In this document: positions 26,358 to 35,597 of the stretch, piece after piece
Position numbering within the stretch: the first letter of the stretch is position 1
Layout of the letters: each line of letters opens with the position of its first letter
Assembly: GCF_900116535.1 (NCBI RefSeq)
Contig: NZ_FPAU01000001.1
Location: 1,289,218 to 1,353,217 of the forward strand
DNA: 64,000 bases
Source: Kosakonia arachidis
Lineage (GTDB): Bacteria; Pseudomonadota; Gammaproteobacteria; Enterobacterales; Enterobacteriaceae
Direction of reading: 5' to 3'
Notes under the pieces: model-generated
What the model was told of the DNA's origin: nothing
Databases searched by the model: none
The model's input: the letters and a program-made list of their open reading frames with translations, nothing else
Program-made: the position numbers and the translations under genes

Positions 26358-26797
26358 GCGTCAGCCTCCAGCAGGATCATGGCGCTGGCGGGCACCTGGA
26401 ACCAGCGCCCGGAAAACGTGACAGTGTAACTCTCTCCGCTTTCTCCCTGGCCTGTGCCTTCAATACGGCCATGTTCTCCGGCGGCGATCACCACTTTGCC
26501 ATTCACTGACAGCGCGTGGCGACAGGCAACACGATCGCCATACTGAAACTGCCCGGCGTGCCATGGCACAGATAGCGGTAGCAGTTCCTGCTCCCGGCAA
26601 CCAACCACTAAATCATCATCAAGAAAATGCACCTGATAGATAATCTGATCCATCAAAAACGTACCCCATTCGCGAACAAAACCGGTACTGCCGCGACGAA
26701 CCAGCAGATCGCCGCGCGCAAAGCCGCGCATGGTGCCGTCATTGCGAATGGCGCGGGTAACGCGCACCTCTTCGCCAAAATCGAATTTTTGTCTCAT
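26354..26797 (-). CDS. nifZ: NifZ, P-cluster maturation factor
   Basis: NifZ helps mature the P-clusters of the MoFe protein. ATG 26797 is chosen because the resulting 147-residue protein begins MRQKFDFGEEVRV, the expected NifZ start, and because it overlaps the nifW stop in ATGA. A longer frame to 26860 is a reading through nifW. The family block LVRRGSTGFVREWGTFL and the later QELLPLSVPW segment are present. Confidence 0.94.
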   Translation of the reverse strand: MRQKFDFGEEVRVTRAIRNDGTMRGFARGDLLVRRGSTGFVREWGTFLMDQIIYQVHFLDDDLVVGCREQELLPLSVPWHAGQFQYGDRVACRHALSVNGKVVIAAGEHGRIEGTGQGESGESYTVTFSGRWFQVPASAMILLEADA

Positions 26798-27051
26798 GGG
26801 GTATGCTCCGGAAGGTGGTGCTGATAGCTCTCCGTCAGTAACCTGCGCGCCAACAGCCACGGGGCACGGGGCGCCTCTTCAAGCAGATTGCGTAGCGGTA
26901 CGTTTTGCCGCAACCGTTGGTGAAACTCCCTTAACACCGGCAGACAGCAGTGGCGCAGCACCAGCGGGTCATAAGGCACGCTGAAAAACTCAAAAAAGGA
27001 TTCGGCGCTATCGAGTTCATCCACGCCGGGGATTTGATAAAACCATTCCAT
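26794..27051 (-). CDS. nifW: NifW, nitrogenase-protective/assembly protein
   Basis: NifW associates with the MoFe protein during assembly or under oxygen stress; its exact role is unsettled. The start is ATG 27051, giving 85 residues beginning MEWFYQIPGVDELDSAESFF, with a 2-base gap after the nifV stop. The longer reading to 27087 overlaps nifV and is rejected. The family pattern SAESFFEFFSVPYDP and LPVLREFHQRL is clear. Its stop overlaps the nifZ start. Confidence 0.94.
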   Translation of the reverse strand: MEWFYQIPGVDELDSAESFFEFFSVPYDPLVLRHCCLPVLREFHQRLRQNVPLRNLLEEAPRAPWLLARRLLTESYQHHLPEHTP

Positions 27052-27053
27052 TA

Positions 27054-28193
27054 TCAGCCCCTCGCAAAATGTGCAGATTCCCCGCACAGCGCATCGTAGA
27101 GTGCCACCAGTTCATCCTCTTTTGGCGTGCGTTTCCAGCGCTCAGCAAAGCGGCGGATCGCCGGCAGAAGCAGATCGATTTGCAGGGTGTCGAGGTGATA
27201 CCCCATGCGGGCGAAGACGCCATCCACCGCCTGACGACCGGAGTGTTTGCCCAGCACCAGCCGGTACTCACGCCCCATCAGCGCCGGATCAATCGCCTGA
27301 TAGCTTTCGCGATCGCGCAGCAGCGCTGCGACATGAACGCCAGATTCATGGGTGAACACCTGCGAACCGACCAGCGGCTGCTGCGGGTCAATCGCCCGCT
27401 GCGTCGCATTGGCCACGGTCTGGCACAGGGATGGCAGGCGCGTAAAATCAACGCCACAATCCCGTTGCAGGCAGCGGCTCAGGCTCAGCGCAACGGTTTC
27501 CAGTGCGGCATTGCCTGCGCGTTCGCCCAGCCCCAGCACCGTAGTGTTGACGCTGGTGGCTCCGGCACGCACCGCCGCCAGCGTATTGGCGGTCGCCAGC
27601 CCCAGATCGTTGTGCGCGTGCATTTCGATTTCACCCGACCAGTATTCGCCAAGCGCCTGAATGCGGGTAGTCGTGGTAAAGGGATCGAGCAGGCCAAGAG
27701 TGTCGGCAAAACGCAGCCGTTTTGCCCCTGCTTCGCGGGCGATATCGGCAATCTGGTTCAACGTCTGATCGCTGGCGCGAGAGGCATCTTCACAGCCGAC
27801 ACAGACCTGCATTCCCAGCGTCCTCGCTTGTGCAATCAACGTCCCCAGTTTATCGAGCAACTGCGGCAGCGGCTCGCGAAGCTTGTACTGGCGCAGCTTA
27901 TCGGAAGCGGGCAGGGAGATATCCACCCAATCCATACCGAGATCCGCGCTCTGGCGGATCTCGTCACTGTTCATCCGACACCAGGACATCAGCGTGGCGG
28001 CGGGCAAATGCTGGCGTACTTGTAAAATACGCTGGCGCTCCTCATCGCCCATCGCTGGCGTGCCGATTTCGAGCGCGGTTATGCCCGCGGAAAATAGCGC
28101 CTCGGCGATGGCAATTTTCTCGCTGGCGAGAAAAGCGACGCCGGGGCTCTGTTCGCCGTCGCGCAGGGTGGTGTCGTTGATAAGCACGTTCAT
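27054..28193 (-). CDS. nifV: NifV, homocitrate synthase
   Basis: It condenses acetyl-CoA with 2-oxoglutarate to homocitrate, the organic ligand of FeMo-co. ATG 28193 gives 379 residues beginning [19 protein letters not shown], with the DTTLRDGEQ metal- and substrate-binding motif of the HMGL/IPMS family. The HAHNDLG metal motif is near residue 192 and the [12 protein letters not shown] segment near 222-233. The longer frame to 28223 overlaps nifS. The gene follows nifS by 10 bp in nifUSVWZM. Confidence 0.97.
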   Translation of the reverse strand: MNVLINDTTLRDGEQSPGVAFLASEKIAIAEALFSAGITALEIGTPAMGDEERQRILQVRQHLPAATLMSWCRMNSDEIRQSADLGMDWVDISLPASDKLRQYKLREPLPQLLDKLGTLIAQARTLGMQVCVGCEDASRASDQTLNQIADIAREAGAKRLRFADTLGLLDPFTTTTRIQALGEYWSGEIEMHAHNDLGLATANTLAAVRAGATSVNTTVLGLGERAGNAALETVALSLSRCLQRDCGVDFTRLPSLCQTVANATQRAIDPQQPLVGSQVFTHESGVHVAALLRDRESYQAIDPALMGREYRLVLGKHSGRQAVDGVFARMGYHLDTLQIDLLLPAIRRFAERWKRTPKEDELVALYDALCGESAHFARG

Positions 28194-28203
28194 GCTCGCC
28201 GCC

Positions 28204-29406
28204 TTAGCCGTATAACGGCGCAAATGCCGAGTCGGTCGCCACGGTTTTCCCTTCCTGCCAGTAGGGCGAGAGCATCCTCAGGCGGGCAATAATCGTTGGC
28301 AGGGTGTCGATCACGTAGTCGATCTCTTTCTCACGCGTATAGCGCGATAGCGAGAAACGAATCGTGCCGTGCGCGGCGGTATAAGGAATGTTCATCGCTC
28401 GCATGACATGCGAAGGCTCCAGCGAGCCCGAGGTACAGGCGCTGCCGCTCGACGCCGCAATTCCCATCTGATTCAGCAGCAATAAAATGGCTTCCCCTTC
28501 AATAAACTCAAACGCCAGATTGGTGGTGCCCGGTACGCGTGGCTGGTTGCCGCCCATCACCATTACTGAAGGCACCTGCGCTATGAGCCCTTCTTCCAGT
28601 CGATCGCGCAATTGCGCCAGCGAGGGGGCTCCCGGCAGATGGATCTGCGCCAGTTCGCAGGCCGAGCCCATGCCGACAATCCCGGCGATGTTTTCCGTCC
28701 CGGCGCGGCGCCCGCGCTCCTGATGGCCGCCGCGCAGTAGCGGGCGAAAACGAGTCCCGCGCCGCAGATAGAGGCAGCCGACGCCTTTCGGTCCGTGCAG
28801 TTTGTGCGCCGAACAGGAGAGCATATCGATCTGCGTGCGGCCAATATCCAGCGGAATTTTTCCGACTACCTGTACCGCATCGCAGTGGAACAGCGCGCCG
28901 TATTCCTGAGCCATGGCCGCCATTTCAATCACCGGGAACAACACGCCGGTTTCGTTGTTCGCCCACATCACGCTTACCACCGCTACCTGCGGGCTTAGCG
29001 CCTGGCGGTACTGCTCCATATCCAGCGCACCGTCGGCATTAACGCCAATGCGGTGGATCAGATAACCCTGGCGCTCAAGGTGTTCGCAGACGGCGAGCGT
29101 AGCCGGGTGCTCTACCGCAGTGGTAATAATTTCCCGGCGCTCCGGCATCAGTTCAACAGAGGCGAGCAGCGCCGTTGACGTGGCTTCGGTGGCGCAAGAG
29201 GTGAAAATAATCTCGCTGGCATGATCGGCGCCAAGCAGGTCGGCAACCTGCTGGTGCGCGCGCTCAAGGGCCGCGCGGGAAGGTGTGCCGAAATCATGAA
29301 TCGAAGACGGGTTGCCATAATGCTCGGTCAGAAAGGGCATCATCGCTTCCAGCACCATCGGATCGATTCGCGTGGTGGCGTTGTTATCCAGATAAACCTG
29401 TTTCAT
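28204..29406 (-). CDS. nifS: NifS, cysteine desulfurase
   Basis: This PLP enzyme releases sulfur from cysteine for Fe-S cluster assembly on NifU. It has 400 residues, the Klebsiella length. The PLP lysine is K202 in [12 protein letters not shown] and the persulfide-forming cysteine is C324 in [10 protein letters not shown]. The N-terminal [12 protein letters not shown] and the [10 protein letters not shown] segment are family hallmarks. A strong ribosome-binding site (GAGAGGGGAAG) precedes the start. It follows nifU by 16 bp. Confidence 0.98.
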   Translation of the reverse strand: MKQVYLDNNATTRIDPMVLEAMMPFLTEHYGNPSSIHDFGTPSRAALERAHQQVADLLGADHASEIIFTSCATEATSTALLASVELMPERREIITTAVEHPATLAVCEHLERQGYLIHRIGVNADGALDMEQYRQALSPQVAVVSVMWANNETGVLFPVIEMAAMAQEYGALFHCDAVQVVGKIPLDIGRTQIDMLSCSAHKLHGPKGVGCLYLRRGTRFRPLLRGGHQERGRRAGTENIAGIVGMGSACELAQIHLPGAPSLAQLRDRLEEGLIAQVPSVMVMGGNQPRVPGTTNLAFEFIEGEAILLLLNQMGIAASSGSACTSGSLEPSHVMRAMNIPYTAAHGTIRFSLSRYTREKEIDYVIDTLPTIIARLRMLSPYWQEGKTVATDSAFAPLYG

Positions 29407-29422
29407 GTTCTTCCCCTCTCTG

Positions 29423-30262
29423 TTAATACGCTGCGGCTTCGGCGGCCACGACTTCCATATAACAGCCGGTGCGTTCCATCAGCTTTTGCTGTAACCAGGC
29501 GAGCGTCATGTCGGTCATCATGCAGCCGCTACAACTGCCGGAGAGACTGACCGTAACTTTATGGTTTGCCACGCTGAGCAGCGACATATCGCCGCCATCG
29601 GCCTGAATATGCGGGCGCAGCTCGGTGATGGCATCAACCACTTCCTGCCAGTGTGGATCTTTGGTTGTCGCAACCGGTGCGGCGACCTGCGGGTGCTGCG
29701 CGAGAATGTCGGCCAGCGCCAGTTCGATTTTTTCATGGCATGAGGTACAGCCGCCGCCTGCTTTGGTGTAGTTGATCACCTCTTCCAGCGTGGTCAGCCC
29801 GTTGCTCAGCACTGCACGGCGAATCTGTCCTTCATCCACGCCAAAGCACTTACAAATCAGCGCGCCTTCTTCGTGGTCATCTTCCAGCGTTTCACCGCGG
29901 TAGTTGGCAATGGCAGCGCGCAGCGCTTCCTGGCCCATGACCGAGCAGTGCATTTTTTGCGGCGGTAAACCGTCAAGATAATCGGCAATCTGTTGGTTAG
30001 TGACCTGTTCGGCCTGCGCCAGCGTGCGGCCGATAATCAGTTCCGTTAAGGCGGAAGAAGAGGCAATTGCGCTGCCGCAGCCAAAGGTCTGAAACCCGGC
30101 CTCAAGAATGGTTTCATCTTGCGGATCCACTCGCAGCATCAGCCGTAACGCATCGCCACAGCTTAACGATCCCACATCACCCACGGCGTTGGCGTTTTCC
30201 ACCACCCGTGCGTTACGGGGATTAAAAAAATGATCTTTCACTTTCTCGGAGTAATTCCACAT
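29423..30262 (-). CDS. nifU: NifU, Fe-S cluster scaffold
   Basis: NifU assembles [2Fe-2S] and [4Fe-4S] clusters for nitrogenase using sulfur from NifS. ATG 30262 (GGGAG ahead) gives 279 residues starting [17 protein letters not shown]; the frame extends upstream only through the leader. Three parts are visible: an IscU-like scaffold with C35, C62 and C106, a central [2Fe-2S] ferredoxin-like domain with C137, C139, C172 and C175, and a C-terminal NFU domain with C244 and C247 (CSGC). It is the first gene of nifUSVWZM and has its own sigma-54 promoter. Confidence 0.98.
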   Translation of the reverse strand: MWNYSEKVKDHFFNPRNARVVENANAVGDVGSLSCGDALRLMLRVDPQDETILEAGFQTFGCGSAIASSSALTELIIGRTLAQAEQVTNQQIADYLDGLPPQKMHCSVMGQEALRAAIANYRGETLEDDHEEGALICKCFGVDEGQIRRAVLSNGLTTLEEVINYTKAGGGCTSCHEKIELALADILAQHPQVAAPVATTKDPHWQEVVDAITELRPHIQADGGDMSLLSVANHKVTVSLSGSCSGCMMTDMTLAWLQQKLMERTGCYMEVVAAEAAAY

Positions 30263-30342
30263 GCTTTTGGCTCCCAGTATGTATGACGGAACGCGCCGGA
30301 GCGCATTACACCGTGTCAATCAACAGCGTGTGATAGTGTTGA

Positions 30343-30358
30343 AGCAAAAGCAGTACCA
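30343..30358 (-). promoter_or_regulatory. Sigma-54 promoter of nifUSVWZM
   Basis: On the minus strand TGGTACTGCTTTTGCT fits TGGCAC-N5-TTGCA with the 10-bp GG-GC spacing. The start should be near 30331, giving a 69-base leader before nifU. Confidence 0.82.
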
Positions 30359-30432
30359 GAAATTTTAATGCTTATATTTCAAAGAGATGATTTTCTACCT
30401 GACATAAAACCGCGACCTGTGTCGCAGTTTTA

Positions 30433-30457
30433 TGTTGGCTTTGTCACAGAGCTGACA
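30433..30457. promoter_or_regulatory. Two overlapping NifA upstream activator sequences for nifU
   Basis: TGT-TGGCTTTGTC-ACA (30433-30448) and TGT-CACAGAGCTG-ACA (30442-30457) overlap and lie about 110-120 bp upstream of the predicted nifU start. They end only 13 bp before the left inverted repeat of the inserted element. Confidence 0.78.
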
Positions 30458-30470
30458 CAGAAAGAGAAGC

Positions 30471-30495
30471 AGGCAGTGTTCCTTGATTGCCTGAG
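30471..30495 (+). repeat. Left terminal inverted repeat of the nifX-nifU element
   Basis: It pairs with 32198-32222 (22 of 25 identical in inverted orientation) and lies 13 bp from the nifU activator sites. Confidence 0.75.
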
Positions 30496-30732
30496 CGACA
30501 GGGTCCATGGAAGAGGGTGTACAACCGTTTTAACCGGTGGGCAAGGTCAGGAGTAATTAGGTTGGTTGTCAGTGCTGTGAATAAGCCAGTCAGCGATTAT
30601 CTGATTTTCCTGACTCAGTAAGTGTCTGTACACATCCGTTTTTGGTCTAATAGCTTCATCACTTTATTTGAATAATTTCGGCCTGAAGTCGCTCTTCGGC
30701 ATACATTTTTTCAGTCGATAAAAGACAGAAAT

Positions 30733-31023
30733 TTACGCATGAGTAATTGAAATAACAAACTCCAGCTCTTCCCTTAGTGATTCTAAATCTTGAAAATAGG
30801 ACATAGCATCTGCATTAGCTAAGCCAAATCGACTACTATTTGTCGCATGATTTTTCAAACACGCAGTAATTTCACTATAAATATAACGGAGATCTGGAAT
30901 GCTTAAAATATCCTCGTTGCAGATGTAATGAAGATATCTCATGGCATTTGCGCACTCAAGGAATCCATAAGCGTTAAGGCGCGTTAAAATATGACTCCTC
31001 GTTAACTTTTTTCTTATGTCCAC
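30733..31023 (-). CDS. Unknown 96-aa protein inside the nifX-nifU element
   Basis: The frame starts at GTG 31023 behind a purine-rich GGGGGGAG stretch, with rather short spacing, and encodes 96 residues. The product looks soluble and mostly helical, with no membrane segment, and carries three cysteines (in ECANAM, YICNED and TACLKN). I recognise no family. Base composition is AT-rich like the rest of the element and unlike nif. A downstream ATG (giving MRYLHYICNED as N-terminus) is an alternative start. It could be cargo such as a small immunity or antitoxin-like protein, but nothing in the sequence shows that. Confidence 0.42.
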   Translation of the reverse strand: MDIRKKLTRSHILTRLNAYGFLECANAMRYLHYICNEDILSIPDLRYIYSEITACLKNHATNSSRFGLANADAMSYFQDLESLREELEFVISITHA

Positions 31024-31786
31024 TCACTCCCCCCTATTAAAATTAAGTGGATGTTGTAGGGGGAGACCAATAAATCATATGCTCCCATGAAAGTGGTATT
31101 ATTCATCCACAATCGTTATTATGGAATATAAATCTATTAAAATTACATATTTAGATTAATATGTTTCCTTTTAATTAATCTGTAGGTTTTAATGTTATTA
31201 AATGGCAGTACCTATCCGATACAGTTGTGGTGAAATGGGATCAGATATTTCTTTTGGATATTTCCTGCTGAACGAGTAATCTTAGTGGGTAAACTTTAAC
31301 CAGCTGGTGAAATTTATTTAACGCATGTAAATGGAATGAATGGTTTAACGGGATGTTTACACTTCAATTTACTGTTCATTATAGTTAGGCTTATAAGCCA
31401 GCTGACTCAGATGGGAGTCCGTTTTCGTAGATTAACTTCAATTATGAAACATTAGAACTTACCCGGACCTCTCTGCAATAACTGGTTTGAACGTCAAAAA
31501 AAATAGTTTATGTTCCGAAAAAAAAGAAATGGGGTTTCGAATTCCGATATTTCACGATATACATATCTTGATCAGATAAAGAAAGTGAATACGGGGGTTA
31601 GGTTTATTATTATCTCAATGAGCCAGGTAGCCCCCTGCTTTTCCGGGGGATTTGTTATCAGGAAGAAGTATTGTCCATTTTTTTCGCAGGATTCTGACGA
31701 CAGGACCACCGATTCAGTCGTGTGGCCAGATTTGGCCGAAACAAATCTGAATCAATGGTCGGTTTGGATCGGAAAATATAGTTTTA
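31024..31786. other. AT-rich stretch without a convincing gene
   Basis: This 763-bp interior part of the element has no supported coding region. A plus-strand frame at 31510-31830 lacks a ribosome-binding site and resembles nothing. One hairpin (31631-31649, CCCCC...GGGGG followed by ATTTGTT) may be a weak terminator. It may be decayed transposase or cargo sequence. Confidence 0.5.
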
Positions 31787-32161
31787 TCAATGTGTTACGT
31801 AGTGATTCATCTGCTGACGCTGTAACTTAGCAACATCTGTTAAGAAAGGGACTTTATCTGTACCCATGGGCGAAAAGACTTCTTTCAACCTGTAAACCTT
31901 TGCCCCGATGTGCCAGCCATATTCTAAATAACTGCCAGCGGTAACCTGAAAACAGGTTTCTGGGGGGTATAATACTTCACCTTCGTCTAACCAGGCTGAA
32001 ATCGTAGCGCCGGATATACCTGAGCACAGCACCCGAAACATGCTGTTGATGATTATACAATGTTCTGCCCATGGACGTCCGGCCCGTGGTGTTGCTGGTT
32101 CAGCAGGTAATAAGGGCTGGATGAGAGCCCATATTTCATCAGGTAGAACGTAGTGAGCCAT
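31787..32161 (-). pseudogene. Truncated IS5-like transposase
   Basis: The 124-residue frame begins MAHYVLPDEIWALIQPLLPA, followed by GRPWAEHCIIINSMFRVLCSG. This is the typical N-terminal domain of IS5-family (DUF4096-type) transposases, over about 50 residues. The rest does not follow the family and no DDE catalytic core is present, while complete enzymes are about 250 residues or more. The gene therefore looks 3'-deleted or fused to unrelated sequence. It starts 61 bp inside the right inverted repeat, as expected for the transposase gene of an insertion sequence. Confidence 0.68.
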
Positions 32162-32197
32162 AGTTCAATCCATTGTTAAAACAGATAGTTACTATGA

Positions 32198-32222
32198 CTC
32201 AGGCAATTAAAGGACACTGCCT
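32198..32222 (-). repeat. Right terminal inverted repeat of the nifX-nifU element
   Basis: It is the inverted partner of 30471-30495. Its outer two bases form part of the nifX stop codon (TAG, 32221-32223). Confidence 0.75.
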
Positions 32223-32685
32223 AGCGCTTATCCTCTTCCTGCCACTCATCCTCTTGCAGCAAGCTGGCAAAGCGATCGGGATTGCGACTGCGCTCACTTC
32301 TTCGCTGCTCTTTGTCGTACCAGTAGTGTTGAATTTCCTGCAACAGCCCGGCAATCGGCGTATCTGCCGGAACGCGCACCGCGCGCACGCCGACTTGCAA
32401 AAGCTGGCGAAAAACCGTTTCACCGATCGCCACGCAGTAGAGCGTCACGCAATCCTCCAGCGCGCTAATCCGGCTGGTCAGTTTCTCCTGTTGATGGCCG
32501 GGCAGTACCGAGAAATCCACCACCCGCAGCAGAGTAACGTCATCCTCTTTGACGCCGTACACCACCAGCCGCGGCGTGGCGCCGAAATGCTGATCGACAT
32601 GGTGGTAATCCGAACTGGCAAAGGCCACTCTCATCGACCATTCGCAGTCGCATATGGTGCTGAATTGTCGGCTAACATGTTGCAT
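32221..32685 (-). CDS. nifX: NifX, FeMo-co precursor-binding protein
   Basis: NifX binds NifB-co/VK-cluster and passes it to NifEN. ATG 32685 (GGGAGGTGACT ahead) gives 154 residues, beginning MQHVSRQFSTICDCEWSMRVAFASSD (in part). It overlaps the end of nifN by 14 bp, and the longer upstream frame is a shadow of nifN. The family core VAFASSDYHHVDQHFGATPRL (in part) and YCVAIGETVFRQLLQVGVRA (in part) is intact. The C-terminus ends DEWQEEDKR, and the TAG stop falls at the edge of the inserted element. Length is close to the 156 aa I recall for Klebsiella, so the protein is probably functional. Confidence 0.93.
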   Translation of the reverse strand: MQHVSRQFSTICDCEWSMRVAFASSDYHHVDQHFGATPRLVVYGVKEDDVTLLRVVDFSVLPGHQQEKLTSRISALEDCVTLYCVAIGETVFRQLLQVGVRAVRVPADTPIAGLLQEIQHYWYDKEQRRSERSRNPDRFASLLQEDEWQEEDKR

Positions 32686-34057
32686 AGTCACCTCCCGAAG
32701 ATGCGGGTTCGTAAAAACGCTGGCGCAGCGGGGAGTGATAAGCGGCAAGATGATGGTGGCGATCGCGCAGCGTGTTTGCCAGCTCAAACAAGGTGTCGCG
32801 CATCCCGGCGTAACCCTGGCGCACGCGGCGAAATTCGCCCAGACGGTCGAACAGCGGGAACCCGACGCGCACCAGCGGAATGTCGAATTGCTCTGCCAAA
32901 TCAGCAGCGTGGGAATTGGACACCAGCAGCGATGCCGGCGTTTCACACAACAGATCCTGCATATCTTCCAGATCGCCGATGATGACTTTTTCAACCGGCA
33001 GATCCTGCAACCCTTTCTGGCTCACTGGCGCCACCACCGGGCCGGGAACCATGCCCATATCGCGGGCGAAATCGCACCAGGCGGCGAGCAGATCGCCTTC
33101 GGCGGCCAGCGCGACAGGCGCGCCCTGCAACCACATATGACAATCGATCATCGCATCCTGCAACTGCCCGCGCTGGCGCTCGATCCACGCCGGAACGTCG
33201 CGCCCGGAGAGGCGTTTCAGTTGATGAATAAACATATCGCACTGGCTCATGGTCATCAGGTGCGGCAGTGTGACCACTTCCGCGTGGCTGCGTTGCGCCA
33301 ACAACTGCGCAGCGCGGGAGAGGGAAACGCCAATGGCGAAAGTGCCGAGGCTCTGTCCCATCTGTTCAATCAGTCGCAGGCTGCTGCCGCCCTGAGTAAT
33401 CGGCGAGAAATCCCCACTTGCCAGATGACCGTCCAGTGACTGGGAGAGATCCGGCACAATCACCGGTTGCAGGCCAAATGCCTCAACATAACTGCGCAGC
33501 AGCTCGACGTCACCCGGCGTTAGCAAATGGCTGAGCAGCAGGTTCACGCGGCGATTGCGCACACCCGGCTGCGGCTTTTCCGGCACCCACTGTTCAATCA
33601 TGCTTTCCAGCACCGCGCTGTAGCCGTTTTCCAGGCTACCGTAAAAATCTGGTGTGTTAACGGTGAGTAGCGCCACCCCTTTATGGCGAGGAAATTCATC
33701 GCGGAACTGGCGCACCACGCGCGAAATGTCGCTGCCCTGCGCTTCGGAAAGGCCCGTGCTCAGCAGAACAATCGCTTTCGGGTTGTTGCGCGAGCACAGC
33801 ACATTCAGTGCAGTGAAGATATTCTCATCGGCACCCATAATGGTGGATGTCGGATCCATTGCCGTCGATTGCAGCGGGATAGGATCATGAAAATGCTGAA
33901 TAAAAAAGACCTTCGCGAAGGCGCTGCACCCCTGGGCACCATGAACCAGCGGAATGCTCTGTTCAACGCCCATGCTCGCCAGAATCGCGCCCAGTGGCTG
34001 GCCGCTTTTCACCGGACTGACGGCCAGCGGTTTTTTACTACGGATAATTTCTGCCAT
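32672..34057 (-). CDS. nifN: NifN, FeMo-co scaffold subunit beta
   Basis: NifN and NifE form the scaffold on which NifB-co is matured to FeMo-co. It has 461 residues and is related to NifK. The N-terminal block AVSPVKSGQPLGAILASMG (in part) and VHGAQGCSAFAKVFFIQHF (in part) corresponds to the P-cluster region of NifK with fewer cysteines. The start follows AAGGAGCC, 10 bp after nifE. It is the second gene of nifENX. Confidence 0.97.
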   Translation of the reverse strand: MAEIIRSKKPLAVSPVKSGQPLGAILASMGVEQSIPLVHGAQGCSAFAKVFFIQHFHDPIPLQSTAMDPTSTIMGADENIFTALNVLCSRNNPKAIVLLSTGLSEAQGSDISRVVRQFRDEFPRHKGVALLTVNTPDFYGSLENGYSAVLESMIEQWVPEKPQPGVRNRRVNLLLSHLLTPGDVELLRSYVEAFGLQPVIVPDLSQSLDGHLASGDFSPITQGGSSLRLIEQMGQSLGTFAIGVSLSRAAQLLAQRSHAEVVTLPHLMTMSQCDMFIHQLKRLSGRDVPAWIERQRGQLQDAMIDCHMWLQGAPVALAAEGDLLAAWCDFARDMGMVPGPVVAPVSQKGLQDLPVEKVIIGDLEDMQDLLCETPASLLVSNSHAADLAEQFDIPLVRVGFPLFDRLGEFRRVRQGYAGMRDTLFELANTLRDRHHHLAAYHSPLRQRFYEPASSGGDYATC

Positions 34058-34067
34058 TGTGGGCTCC

Positions 34068-35441
34068 TTATTGCCATGGGGCGCGGGAATGGGTTTGCGG
34101 CCAGACCGGACTTTCCATGGTCAGGCAGAGCTGTTCGGCCAGCGTGACAATGCCGCGGTAGCCGGCAAAGGCGTGCTCGCGCTCCTGATTAATATCGAGG
34201 AACGGCAGTCGCGCTTTGTAAGCGGTATACATATTGCGTCCCCCGGCGATCATCATGTCTGCCTGATAGCGATAAACTACGTCCAGCAACGAGCGGGCGT
34301 TACCTTCATCAAGCATCAACGCGTCGGCGCCCATCAATTCGCGGATACGCTGCTTGTCCTCTTCGGTGGATTTGCGTGTGCCGGTCGCCACCACTTCCAT
34401 GCCCAGATCCTGGAGCGCCGAGACCACCGACCAGGATTTCACTCCGCCAGTGTAGAGCAGCGCTTTGCGTCCGCGCAGCCGCTCGCGTAGTGGGGCCAGC
34501 GCCTGTTCTGTTTGTTGTTCTTCACGGGCAATGAGCTGTTCAGTGCGCTGCATCAGATCGTGGTCTCCGGTCAGCGCCGCCAGTTGACGCAGGGCATCAG
34601 ACGTGGCGCGCACACCATAAAAACTGCCTTCAAACCATGGTGTGCCATAGCGCTGCTCCAGCGAGCGTGCAACGTTGATCAGCGCTCTGGAGCAGACCAG
34701 CATATTGACCTGCGCTCTGTGCAGCGTCTGGATTTCACTAAAGCGCCCGTCGCCGGAAAGACTACCGAGCACGCGAATACCCAGCTCATCAAGCAGCGGC
34801 TGGATGTGCCAGAACTCCCCGGCAATATTGAATTCGCCAATCAGCCCGATATCGTGACGGTGCGCCGGAGCAAACGGAGTATCTTCCGGCCACGGCGCGG
34901 GTTCACGCCCGCCAATCACCTTTTTCACCATCACTTCACCGGCCAGCCGATTGCCGAGATTTTTGCTGCCGTAAAAACCGGCGACATCAACGGCAATCAC
35001 CGGTACGCCGGTGGCGGTTTCTGCCGCCTGGCAGACGGCCTCAATATCGTCGCCCTCCATCGCGGGTACGCAGGTGTTATAGATAAAAACGGCGGCCGGG
35101 TGGTAGCGGTTGACAATATGGCGCACAGCATGGAACAGGCGGCGCTCGCCGCGCCCCATGATCACATCCTGTTCGCTCAGATCGGTGGTAAAACCCAGAC
35201 GGTTGAGCGCCGGGCCGGAGCTGAAACTGCCCCGGTTATCCCATGAGCTACCGGTACAACCAATGGGGCCGTGTACCAGGTGGGCAACATCGGAGAGTGG
35301 CAGTAGGGTGATCTGCGCACCGTCAAAGGCGCAGCCGCCCGCCGTTGCACCGGGTTTCGGCGCACTGCAGCCGGATTTCTGTTTATGGTTGTGCTCGCAG
35401 GCGGGTTCATCGAGCAAAGCCAGGATCTCGTTCCCCTTCAT
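34068..35441 (-). CDS. nifE: NifE, FeMo-co scaffold subunit alpha
   Basis: It is the NifD-like half of the NifEN scaffold. ATG 35441 gives 457 residues, the Klebsiella length, starting [19 protein letters not shown] (in part). The frame upstream of it crosses the promoter and is rejected. Conserved segments include [17 protein letters not shown] (a cluster-binding cysteine), [16 protein letters not shown] (in part) and [13 protein letters not shown]. Ribosome-binding site GAGGTG. It is the first gene of nifENX, with its own sigma-54 promoter and NifA site. Confidence 0.97.
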   Translation of the reverse strand: MKGNEILALLDEPACEHNHKQKSGCSAPKPGATAGGCAFDGAQITLLPLSDVAHLVHGPIGCTGSSWDNRGSFSSGPALNRLGFTTDLSEQDVIMGRGERRLFHAVRHIVNRYHPAAVFIYNTCVPAMEGDDIEAVCQAAETATGVPVIAVDVAGFYGSKNLGNRLAGEVMVKKVIGGREPAPWPEDTPFAPAHRHDIGLIGEFNIAGEFWHIQPLLDELGIRVLGSLSGDGRFSEIQTLHRAQVNMLVCSRALINVARSLEQRYGTPWFEGSFYGVRATSDALRQLAALTGDHDLMQRTEQLIAREEQQTEQALAPLRERLRGRKALLYTGGVKSWSVVSALQDLGMEVVATGTRKSTEEDKQRIRELMGADALMLDEGNARSLLDVVYRYQADMMIAGGRNMYTAYKARLPFLDINQEREHAFAGYRGIVTLAEQLCLTMESPVWPQTHSRAPWQ

Positions 35442-35477
35442 CTTCACCTCATCATCTGGTTGGGTTGTATCAGAAGG

Positions 35478-35493
35478 TGCAATTCGCGAGCCA
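35478..35493 (-). promoter_or_regulatory. Sigma-54 promoter of nifENX
   Basis: On the minus strand TGGCTCGCGAATTGCA matches the -24/-12 consensus with 10-bp GG-GC spacing. The start should be near 35466, 25 bp before nifE. Confidence 0.83.
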
Positions 35494-35526
35494 GTAATGA
35501 GTGATTGATTTTTAAGAGAAAAAAAG

Positions 35527-35542
35527 TGTCGGTTTTGCAACA
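35527..35542. promoter_or_regulatory. NifA upstream activator sequence for nifE
   Basis: TGT-CGGTTTTGCA-ACA is a perfect site about 70 bp upstream of the predicted nifE start. Confidence 0.75.
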
Positions 35543-35570
35543 AAGCAGACAATTGGCGCAATGTTAACGC

Positions 35571-35596
35571 AAAAAAAATCCCCCGAAGGGGATGGA
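35571..35596 (-). terminator. Intrinsic terminator of nifHDKTY
   Basis: On the minus strand, directly after the nifY stop, ATCCCCTTCGGGGGAT is followed by eight T residues. It separates nifY from the nifENX promoter region. Confidence 0.88.
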
Positions 35597-35597
35597 T

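Larger units (their letters stand above)
30471..32222. mobile_element. 1.75-kb insertion element with 25-bp terminal inverted repeats, between nifX and nifU
   Basis: The left end (30471-30495, AGGCAGTGTTCCTTGATTGC, in part) and the right end (32198-32222, read on the minus strand as AGGCAGTGTCCTTTAATTGC, in part) match at 22 of 25 bases. Partial matching continues to about 31 bp. AGC occurs immediately outside both ends and could be a 3-bp target duplication. The interior is AT-rich, unlike the flanking nif genes. It holds the 5' part of an IS5-like transposase gene starting 61 bp from the right end and an unknown 96-aa ORF near the left end. No intact transposase is seen, so the element is probably immobile by itself. 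Confidence 0.72.

Noticed and set aside
31510-31830. 106-aa plus-strand reading frame inside the inserted element
   Set aside because: There is no ribosome-binding site, no recognisable domain, and it overlaps the transposase remnant; it looks like chance in AT-rich sequence.
32686-32994. Long upstream extension of nifX (257 aa)
   Set aside because: The extension is a frame-shifted reading of the nifN 3' end; ATG 32685 has the ribosome-binding site and the NifX N-terminus.
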